DNA from: Acidobacteriaceae bacterium dw_441
Lineage (GTDB): Bacteria; Acidobacteriota; Terriglobia; Terriglobales; Acidobacteriaceae
Length of the DNA: 64,000 nucleotides
Assembly (NCBI GenBank): GCA_018449715.1
Contig: JAAVVA010000001.1
Coordinates: 1,488,001-1,552,000 of the forward strand
Reading direction: 5' to 3'
Part shown: positions 45,500-55,041 of the stretch, in pieces
Layout of the letters: each line of letters starts with the position of its first letter
Numbering within the stretch: position 1 is the first letter of the stretch
The notes under the pieces: generated by a model
What the model saw: only the letters and a program-made list of their open reading frames with translations
Told to the model about the DNA's origin: nothing
Databases searched by the model: none
Made by a program: the position numbers and the translations under genes

Positions 45500-47071
45500 C
45501 TATTGAGCCCGCACCTTCAGTAGGACTACGCCATGCTTCGGCACCAGCGCTGTATACTGATCGCCTTTGGTGGGAACATCACGATGCAGCCATAGATCGC
45601 GCATCTTCAGCTTCTTTCCTGCAAAACCTGGAATCTTGCTCAACTGAAGATTCGAGGTCGCAATATCTTCACCGCGATTAAAAACTCCGACGATAATCGA
45701 GCCATCCGCCATCGGACGCCACAGCGTCTCGACCTTGCTTACCGATGCCAATACCTGCACAGGCTTTGCTGCAGCATCCTGGTCGACAGCAATCACCTCT
45801 TTATTCATCAGAATTGACTTGGTCTCATCGCTCATGGAGCGGAGATCATTCCCTGCAATCAAAGGCGCAGCAAGCATTGACCATAGGCTCATATGCGTGC
45901 GGTACTCATCACCGGTCATACCGCCATTGCCGATCTCCAGCATGTCCGGATCATTCCAGTGCCCTGGACGCGTATAGGACGAGATTGCAATCTGACTGAA
46001 TCCGATGCGATCCATCGACTCCCATTTATCACTGATGTCGCCCGTCGTACGCCAAAGGTTACCGCCCGTCTCAGTCCCCCACTTCCAGGGATCATTCTCG
46101 CCATACTGACAAAGACTGAAGACGATAGGCCTGCCGGACTGCTGCAGAGCTTCCCCCATCTTCTGATATAGACCGCGATGATTCTCCTCGTTGGAGGAAT
46201 AAATTGTGCGTGCACCACACAGATCGTATTTGAGATAGTCGATACCCCATGCCGCATACGTCTTCGCATCCTGCACCTCGTGCCCGAAGCTTCCCTCATA
46301 CCCTGCGCAGGTAGTCGGCCCAGGTGAAGAATAGATCCCAACTTTCAGGCCCTTGGAATGAACATAATCGACCAATGCCTTCATGTCCGGAAACTTGCGG
46401 TTCGTTGTTATATTTCCCTGGGCGTCACGGCCGGCTTCCCATGTGTCATCGATATTGACGTAAACGTAGCCGAGCTTATCCATGCCTGTTGCCACGATCG
46501 CATCAGCCATACCGCGCACATCCTCAGCAGTCACCTTACCGGCAAACTTGTTCCAGCTATTCCATCCCATCGGAGGAGTCCGCACCAGGTTGTTATCCGG
46601 TAGATTACGCAGCGGCGGCAGAGGTAACGCAGCAGGAGGGGTAGCAGCTTCCTTCGTCGTGCGCTCAGCCATGCCTTTGAGCTTGCGGTTCACATTCTCA
46701 AGCTCTATTTTGTCGCCTTCGATCTTGCCCTCGAACACCACGGCGCGATACTGAATGTCATTCGGTGGAGTCCCCGCCTCGCGCACTGGTGGCACTGTCT
46801 CAAAATGAACGGTCCCATCCTTCACTGTGCCTTTGATAAGCGTGCCCTGGATGTTCCTCCCGAAAAGCTTTCCGGTTAACGTCTCTCCGTTTTGCTCAAA
46901 CTGAAAGTATGTGTTTCGGAAGGTGCCGTCCTCATTAGAGACCTTCATATCCCAGTAACCGGTCAAGCCTGATTTGGAGGAGGTACAGGAAACAGATGCC
47001 AACGCGAGACATGACGCCAATGCTGCGAGCAGAATTCTTTGAGACAAGCCACCTGCGATGCTTCGCTTCAT
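45500..47071 (-). CDS. GH27 alpha-galactosidase, predicted lipoprotein
   Basis: The N-terminus has a lipobox (ALASVSC, Cys29), so the enzyme is membrane anchored. Residues 35-135 form a small beta domain (GYWDMKVSNEDGTFRNTYFQFEQNG). The GH27 barrel starts at RTPPMGWNSWNKFAGKVTAEDV. The catalytic nucleophile is the Asp in YLKYDLCGA and the acid/base Asp is in GHWNDPDMLEIGNGGMT. It should release alpha-linked galactose or a related sugar. It follows the DUF6807 gene by 62 bp and may belong to the cytochrome/PQQ transcript. Confidence 0.94.
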   Translation of the reverse strand: MKRSIAGGLSQRILLAALASCLALASVSCTSSKSGLTGYWDMKVSNEDGTFRNTYFQFEQNGETLTGKLFGRNIQGTLIKGTVKDGTVHFETVPPVREAGTPPNDIQYRAVVFEGKIEGDKIELENVNRKLKGMAERTTKEAATPPAALPLPPLRNLPDNNLVRTPPMGWNSWNKFAGKVTAEDVRGMADAIVATGMDKLGYVYVNIDDTWEAGRDAQGNITTNRKFPDMKALVDYVHSKGLKVGIYSSPGPTTCAGYEGSFGHEVQDAKTYAAWGIDYLKYDLCGARTIYSSNEENHRGLYQKMGEALQQSGRPIVFSLCQYGENDPWKWGTETGGNLWRTTGDISDKWESMDRIGFSQIAISSYTRPGHWNDPDMLEIGNGGMTGDEYRTHMSLWSMLAAPLIAGNDLRSMSDETKSILMNKEVIAVDQDAAAKPVQVLASVSKVETLWRPMADGSIIVGVFNRGEDIATSNLQLSKIPGFAGKKLKMRDLWLHRDVPTKGDQYTALVPKHGVVLLKVRAQ

Positions 47072-47133
47072 ATGTCCCCCCGATGATAAGTTTCTAAGCG
47101 GTCACGATAATAGCTCACCGTTGAATAGCAACC

Positions 47134-48192
47134 TTACCTGGCGATGCCAGCGGCCTGCGTGGCGAAGGGATCACCCTTCATTCCCCGCCATTCCACTGAA
47201 AGCTTCTGGATCGTCTCTGTAGGCGGCGGCCCGTCATGGACGACAACGCGATATCGCAAAACCTGCGGCGCATTTGGGTGAATCGTCTGCGGACCAAAAG
47301 TGGTTGTGCAGGGGTTTACCATCCAAAGCGTATTGTGCCATCGAGTCGGCGGATTCATCGGGTGATCAAGAATAGCCACGCCCACCAGCTTACCGTCGCT
47401 CTTTAGCTTGATCGAATAGTCATACCACGGCTCCGAGGGCCAGTCCGAATCCGGCAGAGAGTAGTGTGGTCCGGGCAGATCGGTTACCTTTCCGGAAGCG
47501 TTGCTGTAGTACGACTCGCCATATTTCTGTGCCTGAAAAACGAACCCTCCAAAGGCAGTCTGATCCAACACAAAGTCAACAAGGGGAGCCATTCGATAGG
47601 CCAAGTCGATAACGAAGACACCATCCCGTTCCGTGATGGTTACTTCGTTTGTCTCCACCAGCATCTTCTTGTCCTCGACTAACCAGTCGTTGATGATCTC
47701 CAGATGCGCATGTTTTTCATCCGCCGATATAAGACGGATGTCACGATTCTTAATGACTCTCCCTTCGCGTGGAGCATACAGCCCCCAGGCCCAGAAGTCT
47801 GCACGTTTTATGCTGTACGCTCCTTCAAGGTGGTTGGGAGGAGCCTTGGATGTATCGACAGGGGTCCGAAACTCAGAAGCCAGAATTCCAAGAAAAATTC
47901 CACGATGCCACGGATGATCATCCGGTCCGGCATTCGACACCCGTTCGCCAGAGGGCGTATTCACGGGATCAAAGTAAGCTGCACTCGGAGACTGCACATT
48001 GGCGGGAATCTTTGTCTTGTACTCCAAAACTACGCGACCGTCCGGTGTTTTGACCTGCATTCCTTCACTGGTGGGAGTCAGCGTGAAGGCTGGCGCAGCC
48101 ATGACATCTTTTGCGAAGAGCATAGCGGCCATTGTGATGCCAACCCTGGCAAAACGCAGTGCAGCACGAGATGAAGTTACAGGCCAAGTCAA
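47134..48192 (-). CDS. Exported DUF6807 (PmoA-like) protein
   Basis: The 352-residue product has a signal peptide (ARVGITMAAMLFAKDVMA) and the DUF6807 pattern: VLEYKTKIP, PSAAYFDPVNTPSGERVSNAGPDDHPWHRGIFLG, a middle beta region and PMNPPTRWHNTLWMVNPCTTTFGP. Such proteins are common in sugar-use clusters of Acidobacteria and Planctomycetes. Their biochemical role is not established. The start is a TTG with a perfect AAGGAGG six bases upstream. It follows the PQQ dehydrogenase by 65 bp in the same direction. Confidence 0.83.
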   Translation of the reverse strand: MTWPVTSSRAALRFARVGITMAAMLFAKDVMAAPAFTLTPTSEGMQVKTPDGRVVLEYKTKIPANVQSPSAAYFDPVNTPSGERVSNAGPDDHPWHRGIFLGILASEFRTPVDTSKAPPNHLEGAYSIKRADFWAWGLYAPREGRVIKNRDIRLISADEKHAHLEIINDWLVEDKKMLVETNEVTITERDGVFVIDLAYRMAPLVDFVLDQTAFGGFVFQAQKYGESYYSNASGKVTDLPGPHYSLPDSDWPSEPWYDYSIKLKSDGKLVGVAILDHPMNPPTRWHNTLWMVNPCTTTFGPQTIHPNAPQVLRYRVVVHDGPPPTETIQKLSVEWRGMKGDPFATQAAGIAR

Positions 48193-48257
48193 GGAAAGCC
48201 TCCTTAGATATCTTTTATCGATCCGTTATTTGTAGGTCTGTGCCCAAGGCTTCAACG

Positions 48258-49901
48258 CTACTTCGCTGCCTTCATCTCGGGTAAACCAAAGACATATAGC
48301 GCGCTCCCTGCACACACGGCAACATATTGCTGTCCGTTGACGGAGTACGTCATGGGACCGCTGGCGACAGTGCCCCCCATTCCCGCTTTCCATAGACTCT
48401 CTCCAGACCTCCCATCCAGGGCAAAAAAGTTTCCTTCTTTACCCCCGGAGAACACAAGGTCCGAAGCTGTGCTTAGTACACCGGCGTCTGTATAGTCCAC
48501 CATCTTGAACTCCCACTTCTTCTCGCCCGTCTTCGGGTCGAGCGCAATCACTGCGCCGTACCCCTCCGATTCTTTTTTGAATAAAGGTGCATTCGGAGGT
48601 GTTCGCGTCCAATCGGGTTTCTTCGGCTTTCCCACACCGGTATAACGCTCGCCTTCTTTCCACGTCGCATCCGCCTTTGCAGAGATGGCGGAATAATTCT
48701 GCCATGAAGATACATAGAACAGCCCGGTCCGGGGACTGTAAGACGGCGAATACCAGTTCGTCCCGCCTTGCACTCCAGGCTGAATGAAGGTTCCGTCATA
48801 GGTGGCAATGTGACCCGGCGCCTTTGCAGGACGCCCCTTCGCGTCAAAGCCTACATTCCAATTCTGTTTCACAAAAGCACTGCCATGAAGAAATTCGCCA
48901 GTAGTTCTGTCCAGTACATAGAAGAATCCGTTGCGATTTGCCCACAACATCAGCTTGCGCGGCTTCCCTTTCCAGTCCATATTCACCAGCACAGGTACCT
49001 GCACAGAATCCCAGTCAAACTCATCATTCGGCGTGAATTGATAAAACCACTTCAATTTCCCCGTATCGGTATCAAGCGCCACAACAGAGTCGGAATAAAG
49101 ATTGTCGCCTGGACTACGCACATCCCCGTTCCATCCTGGATTCGGGTTGCCAGTTCCCCAGTAGGTCAGATTCGTCTCAGGATCGTAAGAACCGGTAACC
49201 CAGATCGGCGATCCCCCGTGAATCCAGGAGTTGCCCGCCCACGTATTGCCATTCGGTTCATCTGGCTTTGGGACGGTATCGAAGCGCCACAACTCCTCGC
49301 CGGTCTCGACGTCATAAGCCGCAACCCAGCAGTTAGCTCCTTCTTCATTCGTTGCCGGTCCAAGAATCACCTTGTTCTTCACGACCAGCGGTGCAACATT
49401 CAGTTGATACCCCTTCTGCCATACTGCAACCACCTTGTCCCAGAGCGGGTGACCGTTCTTCGCATCGACAGCAATCAGGTGTCCATCGAGGGTTGCCCAA
49501 AAGAGGCGATTGCCCGAGATCGCAAGCCCCTTGAGCATTGGAAGCACAAACACACCTCGTGGATCGACGGTATGGTTATAGCTCCAGTATGTGCGGCCTG
49601 TCACCGCATCCACAGCGGAGATCTGGCTTGTATCGCCGAGATACATAATGCCATCGACAACCAGTGGCGTATTCTCGACCTTCTGAAGCGTACGGAATTG
49701 ATGAACCCACTTCAGCTGCAGCGTGCCCACATTCTCTTTCGTAATCTGGGACAGCGTGCTGTAACGGTGGCTCGCATAATCTCCCCCGTAGGTCAACCAG
49801 TTTTGCGGCTCGTGATCAGCATTGAGCATGCGATCATACGTCACCTGCGCACTCAACGAACTGCCTGCAAGAAGCAGTAGTGCGAGTATTGATCTTTTCA
49901 C
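48258..49901 (-). CDS. PQQ-dependent dehydrogenase (quinoprotein), small type
   Basis: A 547-residue eight-bladed propeller dehydrogenase that oxidises alcohols or sugars in the periplasm and passes electrons to cytochrome c. Seen: signal peptide VKRSILALLLLAGSSLSAQ, NWLTYGGDYASHRYSTLSQITKENVGTLQLKWVHQF, propeller blades with the W-docking pattern (AVDAVTGRTYWSY, AVDAKNGHPLWDK, YDVETGEELWRF, ALDPKTGEKKWEF), TYWGTGNPNPGWNGD and GGTNWYSPSYSPRTGLFYV. The adjacent-cysteine disulfide of methanol dehydrogenases is absent. The GTG at 49901 with GAAAGGA begins the signal. The diheme cytochrome gene is directly upstream. Confidence 0.93.
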   Translation of the reverse strand: MKRSILALLLLAGSSLSAQVTYDRMLNADHEPQNWLTYGGDYASHRYSTLSQITKENVGTLQLKWVHQFRTLQKVENTPLVVDGIMYLGDTSQISAVDAVTGRTYWSYNHTVDPRGVFVLPMLKGLAISGNRLFWATLDGHLIAVDAKNGHPLWDKVVAVWQKGYQLNVAPLVVKNKVILGPATNEEGANCWVAAYDVETGEELWRFDTVPKPDEPNGNTWAGNSWIHGGSPIWVTGSYDPETNLTYWGTGNPNPGWNGDVRSPGDNLYSDSVVALDTDTGKLKWFYQFTPNDEFDWDSVQVPVLVNMDWKGKPRKLMLWANRNGFFYVLDRTTGEFLHGSAFVKQNWNVGFDAKGRPAKAPGHIATYDGTFIQPGVQGGTNWYSPSYSPRTGLFYVSSWQNYSAISAKADATWKEGERYTGVGKPKKPDWTRTPPNAPLFKKESEGYGAVIALDPKTGEKKWEFKMVDYTDAGVLSTASDLVFSGGKEGNFFALDGRSGESLWKAGMGGTVASGPMTYSVNGQQYVAVCAGSALYVFGLPEMKAAK

Positions 49902-49981
49902 GCGAGTAAGTCCTTTCCCTGACGAGAGAAGCCCGTAAGATAACTCCTCACATCGATCATTGCTGTTGTGGGATTGCACAT

Positions 49982-50767
49982 TTACTTCCCCGGTTCGGCA
50001 AGAGAGCTTAGGTAGCGCACCAGGTCGTCGAGATCCTGACCGGTGATCTTATTCCCGAATGATGGCATTGGATTCGTATCTATGATCGAGAACTCGCGCA
50101 GGCCGGACTTCGAATAGGTCGCCAGTTTGCCCGTCGCATCGACCATCTGCACGCTGTACCCATCCTGGTTAAGAATCTTGCCGACAATCGTCTTACCATC
50201 GTGCTGCACCAGTCGTACCTGCCTGTTTTCAGGTTGCACCTGCGGCTGGGGCGCCACAATCGCAGCACGAATCTCGTCAGCCTTACGACGTGTTCCTACA
50301 TCGTCCAGATTTGGCCCGATGTAAGATCCTTCATCTCCCACACGATGGCATGCCACACATCCGTTCTGAGCGATCACACGCTTTGCATTCGCGATCGCCG
50401 AGGGACTCAGCGCGATGGCCGGTGCAGTTTGGGTCGGGGCGGACGGTGCGGGTGCCTGCGTGAACGAGGGAGCCGCACCTTTGGCCGGGCCGAAGTTCGT
50501 CGAAAGGTAGAGCACTACATTGTCGATATCCGACTGCGAGCCTTGCGCACCACGAGAGACCATATCGTTCACAAGGCTCCTCCACTCGTCGGCAGTATTT
50601 CTGAGCCGTGTCACCATGGACGTTGTATGACAGTTTGAACAAATCCGTTCAAACTCCGCCTTTCCCTTACCGTCGGGAAGAGCCTGCCCAAAGGCGACTT
50701 TTGACAGGGTGAAACAGGAAAGTAAGGCAAAACTGGCGATATGGCTTACTCTGTGTCGTTGATCCAT
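49982..50767 (-). CDS. Diheme cytochrome c, electron acceptor of the PQQ dehydrogenase
   Basis: The 261-residue exported protein has two haem c sites, CSNCH (43-47) and CVACH (137-141), joined by an Ala/Pro-rich linker. A C-terminal beta segment resembles the end of Pirellula-type haem-binding domains (VQPENRQVRLVQHDGKTIVGKILNQDGYSVQMVDATG ... GLREFSIIDTNPMPSFGNKITGQDLDDLVRYLSSL). The methionine axial ligand is probably in NPMPSFG. It lies immediately before the PQQ dehydrogenase and probably takes its electrons. An AGTTC-type palindrome overlaps its promoter. Confidence 0.9.
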   Translation of the reverse strand: MDQRHRVSHIASFALLSCFTLSKVAFGQALPDGKGKAEFERICSNCHTTSMVTRLRNTADEWRSLVNDMVSRGAQGSQSDIDNVVLYLSTNFGPAKGAAPSFTQAPAPSAPTQTAPAIALSPSAIANAKRVIAQNGCVACHRVGDEGSYIGPNLDDVGTRRKADEIRAAIVAPQPQVQPENRQVRLVQHDGKTIVGKILNQDGYSVQMVDATGKLATYSKSGLREFSIIDTNPMPSFGNKITGQDLDDLVRYLSSLAEPGK

Positions 50768-50813
50768 TCAGCAACCGATCTCGAACGCGCAGGGTTTCGG
50801 GTTATAAATCATT

Positions 50814-50831
50814 AAGTTCTTATTAGAACTA
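50814..50831 (-). promoter_or_regulatory. AGTTC-N6-GAACT palindrome, site 4
   Basis: AAGTTC-TTATTA-GAACTA in the gap between the two divergent PQQ-dehydrogenase units. On the minus strand a TATAAC box (50801-50806) follows at -10 distance, and the palindrome would overlap the -35 region of the cytochrome/PQQ operon. Confidence 0.65.
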
Positions 50832-51070
50832 CAAAAGCGAACGCACACCTTCTCTTTGCCACTAAAAAGTCAGGTCACTAGATATATCCGCAGCCTAACG
50901 AGTGTCAACGATTCTTTAATTTGCAGTTCAATATGGAACTTCTGAGAATCTTATCCTGAGCTAACTAATTTCGACAGCGATAAGAAGAACAAGATGAATG
51001 ACCTTTTCCTCTTACAAGCCAGAAGTTCGTCGCTGCATTACTCCACTGTAAAACCAGGTCAAGAACTAAT

Positions 51071-51088
51071 TAGTTCTTGACTGAACTA
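51071..51088 (+). promoter_or_regulatory. TAGTTC-N6-GAACTA palindrome, site 5
   Basis: A perfect TAGTTC-TTGACT-GAACTA, directly after another palindrome (GAACTAATTAGTTC, 51063-51076). It ends 17 bp before TTGACA (51106-51111), exactly as site 2 does. Confidence 0.75.
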
Positions 51089-51105
51089 AAAAATATGGAT
51101 TTCTC

Positions 51106-51135
51106 TTGACACTTCCTAATACCGCGGCATATCTA
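51106..51135 (+). promoter_or_regulatory. Promoter of the second PQQ dehydrogenase gene
   Basis: TTGACA (51106-51111), 18 bp, TATCTA (51130-51135). The leader to the ATG at 51264 is about 120 nt. The rest of the 500 bp divergent gap contains no gene I can support. Confidence 0.6.
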
Positions 51136-51263
51136 CTTGCTTCGACTTTAAATCTGGAGCTCCTCCACGAGTCAAAACAATTTTCAGATGGGGACTTTTA
51201 CCCATTTCACATCGCTGTGCATATTAGCCGGATTTTGGGATCGATTCCAAGGAGAACACTTTG

Positions 51264-53108
51264 ATGCATCTGTCGAGATCTTTCGTATTGAAAATGGCGA
51301 GTTCCATCAGCAGGTATTCAGCAGTGTTGGCGTTCGCGGCCTGCGTCGCCCCTCCGCAGGCTACCGCCCAGGCACCTGCAGCTCCCAAGGTGAACCCGGC
51401 CACCGGAACGCCTGTGCAAACGCCAACGCCGCAGCGACCACGACGCCCAATGGATTCGCCATACGCCAAAGCCGCATATGCCGCCATGCAGGCGCCGCTC
51501 AATCGTCTGACTCCGGTGACCGACGAGATGCTGCGCAACCCTCCACCGGGTGACTGGCTCAACTGGCGACGCACATACGATGGTTGGGCTTACAGCCCGC
51601 TGACACAGATCAATCGCAAAAACGTAAAGGACCTGAAGGTAGCGTGGACCTTCAGCATGGCTTCGCAAGACGACGCCGTCAACGAGACCACACCGATTGT
51701 GCACGACGGAGTTATGTTCCTATGGAACTTCGGCGAAACGATTCAGGCACTTGATGCGAAGACCGGCACCCTCCTCTGGCAATTCGACTATTCGTTGCCG
51801 AGTGACTACCCATCACTGCCGGGCTTCTACCGGACGAAGCGAAGCCTCGCAATCGGCGGCAATAAGCTCATCGTCGGAACGATCGACATGCACCTTATTG
51901 CACTGGACATCAAGACCGGCAAAAAAGTGTGGGATGTTGTTACCGATGATTACAAGAGCGAGCGCACCTACAACAGCGGCCCGCTGGTCGTGAAGGACAA
52001 AGTACTCATCGGCGCCGGCAACTGTTCGCCGGGGAGCGCCAACCGGGAAGGCGGTAAAGTGGCGGGCTACTTCCCTCCTGGGGGATGCTTTATCACCGGT
52101 CACGATCTCGAAACAGGAAAAGAACTGTGGCGGCTCAACACGGTCGCGCACACGAACGAACCGGGAGGCAACACCTGGAACAATCTGCCGGATGACAAAC
52201 GCGGTGGCAGCGCCATCTGGGAGGTTGGCCAGTACGATCCGGAGTTAAATCTTACCTATTGGGGTACCGGCTCCCCTTCGCCGTGGTCGACGGTAACCCG
52301 CGGAACCTTCGGTGCGACCGGACTCTACATGAACTCCACGCTAGCGATTAATCCCGACACCGGCAAGCTCGTTTGGTACTACCAGCACATCCCGTCCGAT
52401 CCGTACGACATGGACTATGCCTTCGAGCATATCCTTGCGCCGGTAACTGTCCGCGGAGAACGCCACAAAGCGTTGATCACTGCTGGAAAGCCAGCAATCT
52501 TCGAGGCGTTGGATGCAGCAACCGGTAAGTTCCTGTTCGCGGTCGATCCGGGTGCGCAGAACGTCGCCACCGCGATTGATCCAGTGACAGGGTTCAAGAC
52601 GCTGCTTCCTGAACCACCTCCTCCCGGTGTCACCCGATGCCCGACCAACGCTGGTGCCAGAAACTTCCCGGCTGGCGCATACAGTCCCTCGACGAACCGC
52701 TACTACCTGCCGATCAACGACACGTGCATGGAGAAAATGGGTGACACACCAGCTCGTTTTCTGGCGCTTGACCTGAATACACAAAAGTTGGTGTGGGATA
52801 TTCGCTCACGTGTCCCGCAATCCTCCGGCCAGCTCACAACCGCGGGAGGTCTGGTGTTCTCCGCGACTCCAGATCGCTACTTTCGCGCGTTCGACGACCA
52901 TGACGGTAAGGTGTTATGGGAGAGTGGGCGACTGAACGACATCCCGAATGCTTTTCCGATCACCTACATGGTCGATGGCAAGCAGTACATCGCCATGCCA
53001 GTAGGAAATCCTGGGCTCCAGGGCAACACCGCGTTGTACGCCGCGCCAGAGAACGGCGTCGTGCGAGGTGCGAAATCATCGGTCCTGTGGGTGTGGGAAC
53101 TGCCCTGA
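51264..53108 (+). CDS. PQQ-dependent alcohol/sugar dehydrogenase
   Basis: A 614-residue quinoprotein. A signal region (SAVLAFAACVAPPQATAQA) and a Pro-rich linker precede the propeller: GDWLNWRRTYDGWAYSPLTQINRKNVKDLKVAWTF, IQALDAKTGTLLWQFDYSLPS, ALDIKTGKKVWDVVTDD, GHDLETGKELWRLNTV, TYWGTGSPSPWSTV and SGQLTTAGGLVFSATPDRYFRAFDDHDGKVLWESG. Cysteines at GNCSPGS and GGCFITGH could form a disulfide. The annotated family includes methanol/ethanol and polyol dehydrogenases; the substrate is not certain. The ATG at 51264 follows AGGAGA. It is divergent from the cytochrome/PQQ operon and carries its own operator. Confidence 0.93.
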   Translation: MHLSRSFVLKMASSISRYSAVLAFAACVAPPQATAQAPAAPKVNPATGTPVQTPTPQRPRRPMDSPYAKAAYAAMQAPLNRLTPVTDEMLRNPPPGDWLNWRRTYDGWAYSPLTQINRKNVKDLKVAWTFSMASQDDAVNETTPIVHDGVMFLWNFGETIQALDAKTGTLLWQFDYSLPSDYPSLPGFYRTKRSLAIGGNKLIVGTIDMHLIALDIKTGKKVWDVVTDDYKSERTYNSGPLVVKDKVLIGAGNCSPGSANREGGKVAGYFPPGGCFITGHDLETGKELWRLNTVAHTNEPGGNTWNNLPDDKRGGSAIWEVGQYDPELNLTYWGTGSPSPWSTVTRGTFGATGLYMNSTLAINPDTGKLVWYYQHIPSDPYDMDYAFEHILAPVTVRGERHKALITAGKPAIFEALDAATGKFLFAVDPGAQNVATAIDPVTGFKTLLPEPPPPGVTRCPTNAGARNFPAGAYSPSTNRYYLPINDTCMEKMGDTPARFLALDLNTQKLVWDIRSRVPQSSGQLTTAGGLVFSATPDRYFRAFDDHDGKVLWESGRLNDIPNAFPITYMVDGKQYIAMPVGNPGLQGNTALYAAPENGVVRGAKSSVLWVWELP

Positions 53109-53248
53109 GAACGTGGAGAGTGCCGCTCGTAAACAGATCTGCTCGCGCAGCGGCCCTCTTACTTTGCTATACGGACGGTTGAAAACACCTGATACATCCG
53201 CCTTCCGGATTAGTATGGGAACGTTCTAAGAAACCGAGGCTCTTATCT

Positions 53249-54244
53249 ATGAGGCATCTTCGTAGCACGGTATGCATTCTTTACACTTGCCTCTTCTCTG
53301 CTGCCGCCTTGGCACAGAAGACGGGCACGCTTCTTGTCGCGAACCAGAAAGACCGCACTCTTTCGCTCATCAACATAGAGACAACAAGCCAGATAGCAAT
53401 TCCAGAAGAGCACGTCACTGGACACGAAGTTGCGGCTTCCCCGGATGGCCGCACCGCCTATGTCCCCATCTATGGAAATGCTGGGGTTGGCCATCCAGGA
53501 ACCGATGGTCAGGAGATGCTCGTCATTGATGTTTCATCGCACAAGGTAGTCGGAACGGTCGACTTTGGACATCCTGTCCGGCCACATAAACCTGTGTATG
53601 ACGCAAAACGCAATGTTCTCTACGTCACGACGGAACTCGACAATACGGTCACTGCAATTGATCCTCGTACATTGAAGATTCTTTACAGCATTCCTACCGG
53701 TGCCATTGAATCCCACATGCTTGCCCTCTCTCATGACGACAGGCTGGGCTACACCGCCAATGTTTCCCCCGGTTCCGTCTCCGTCCTTGACCTTTCCACT
53801 CACAAGAATCTTGCCGTAATTCCGGTCGCACCACATGTGCAGCGCATTTCCGTCTCCAACGATGACAAATTTGTTTTCACCTCGGATTCTTCAGCTCCAA
53901 GGCTTGCGGTCATCGATGCATCTGCAAGAAAGGTCAAGACTTGGATCGATCTACCCGCGAAAGGTTATGGCAGCGCACCCACCCCCGACGGGCATTTCCT
54001 TATCCTCGCTCTACCTGCAGCGGCAAAGGTAGCAATCATCAACCTGGCGGACTTTACCATTACAAAGACCATCGATGTCCCCAAGTCTCCGCAGGAGGTG
54101 CTCATTCGTCCTGACGGAAAAGTTGCTTATGTCTCCTGCAACTCCAGCCATCAGATTGCTGCTATCGATCTCTCAAATTGGAGCGTCACTCTGCTGGAAG
54201 CAGGTGAAGGAGCCGATGGACTCGCATGGGCAAATAATAGATAA
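53249..54244 (+). CDS. Secreted YVTN/YncE-type beta-propeller protein
   Basis: The 331-residue product has a signal peptide (STVCILYTCLFSAAALAQ) and seven propeller repeats such as TLLVANQKDRTLSLINIETTSQIA, NVLYVTTELDNTVTAIDPRTLKILYSIPTG, GYTANVSPGSVSVLDLSTHKNLAVIPV and VAYVSCNSSHQIAAIDLSNW. YncE-like proteins bind partners or small ligands in the periplasm and are frequent beside PQQ dehydrogenases. No enzyme residues are recognised. It follows the PQQ dehydrogenase by 140 bp and may be read from the same promoter. Confidence 0.87.
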   Translation: MRHLRSTVCILYTCLFSAAALAQKTGTLLVANQKDRTLSLINIETTSQIAIPEEHVTGHEVAASPDGRTAYVPIYGNAGVGHPGTDGQEMLVIDVSSHKVVGTVDFGHPVRPHKPVYDAKRNVLYVTTELDNTVTAIDPRTLKILYSIPTGAIESHMLALSHDDRLGYTANVSPGSVSVLDLSTHKNLAVIPVAPHVQRISVSNDDKFVFTSDSSAPRLAVIDASARKVKTWIDLPAKGYGSAPTPDGHFLILALPAAAKVAIINLADFTITKTIDVPKSPQEVLIRPDGKVAYVSCNSSHQIAAIDLSNWSVTLLEAGEGADGLAWANNR

Positions 54245-54285
54245 ATGGGCGGCTCACGATCGATAGCATGAAGGATGGGGGGAGT

Positions 54286-54891
54286 CTATTTTCTTTGTGC
54301 CGCCACAGCGAATGAAACGTCATACGCTCTCATACCTGCTCTCCTGGCGGACTCCATACCTTCTGGAGAATCTTCAAATACGACACACAACTCCGGATCT
54401 ACACTCAATCTTCTCGCTGCTTCAAGGTATAGGTCTGGCGCAGGCTTTCCATGAGCTACAGCTTCCCTTCCAACGATGACATCAAACAATGGCAGCAAAT
54501 CTGCCTTTGCCAGGCTCGCGATAACATGATCGCTATTGCCGTTCGACGCCACAGCCATTGGCAGCTTCTTACGGCACGTCCGTGCAAGCTCCGCCACAAG
54601 CGTCACCTCACGGATGAGAGCCAGGTTCTCGTGAAACGAGTTCGCATAAATCATCATGGCTCGATCGATGTCGAGAGGTACCTCAAACTCCTTCGCAAAA
54701 ATCAGCAAAAGGTCACGGGCCGGAATTCCAAGGCGAGAGCTGTACCACTCCCACGACATCACTTTTCCATACTCGGCCAGACTAGCGTTATATCCAGCCA
54801 GATGGACAGGAGCGCTGTCTACCAGGGTTCCGTCGCAATAAAAAATCAGGGCCGCACAGGATTCATCCGGGGAAAATTTAAGTTCGCTCAT
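54286..54891 (-). CDS. HAD-family hydrolase (beta-phosphoglucomutase-like) lacking the nucleophile
   Basis: A 201-residue HAD protein with an alpha-helical cap. Motif I normally reads DxDGT, but here it is FYCDGTLVDS: the nucleophilic aspartate is Tyr18, encoded by TAT where GAT is expected, while Asp20 is kept. Other motifs are intact: AVASNGNSDHV (motif II), HGKPAPDLYLEAARRL (Lys, motif III) and VVFEDSPEGMESARRAG (motif IV). Without the nucleophile it should not hydrolyse or transfer phosphate. It could be a recent loss, a binding protein or a sequence error. It is on the opposite strand to both neighbours. Confidence 0.85.
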   Translation of the reverse strand: MSELKFSPDESCAALIFYCDGTLVDSAPVHLAGYNASLAEYGKVMSWEWYSSRLGIPARDLLLIFAKEFEVPLDIDRAMMIYANSFHENLALIREVTLVAELARTCRKKLPMAVASNGNSDHVIASLAKADLLPLFDVIVGREAVAHGKPAPDLYLEAARRLSVDPELCVVFEDSPEGMESARRAGMRAYDVSFAVAAQRK

Positions 54892-55041
54892 AAGAAGTCA
54901 GGACTTGAGGGAAACATTCTAAGAGGACAAAAAGTGAAATTTATCAGGATGCCTTGTTCTCTCTCTCATTCTTACGGTATCATTCCGCGACATCTCGATT
55001 ATTGAACTTTTTTCAACAGGGAATAATTCGAAAGGATACTC

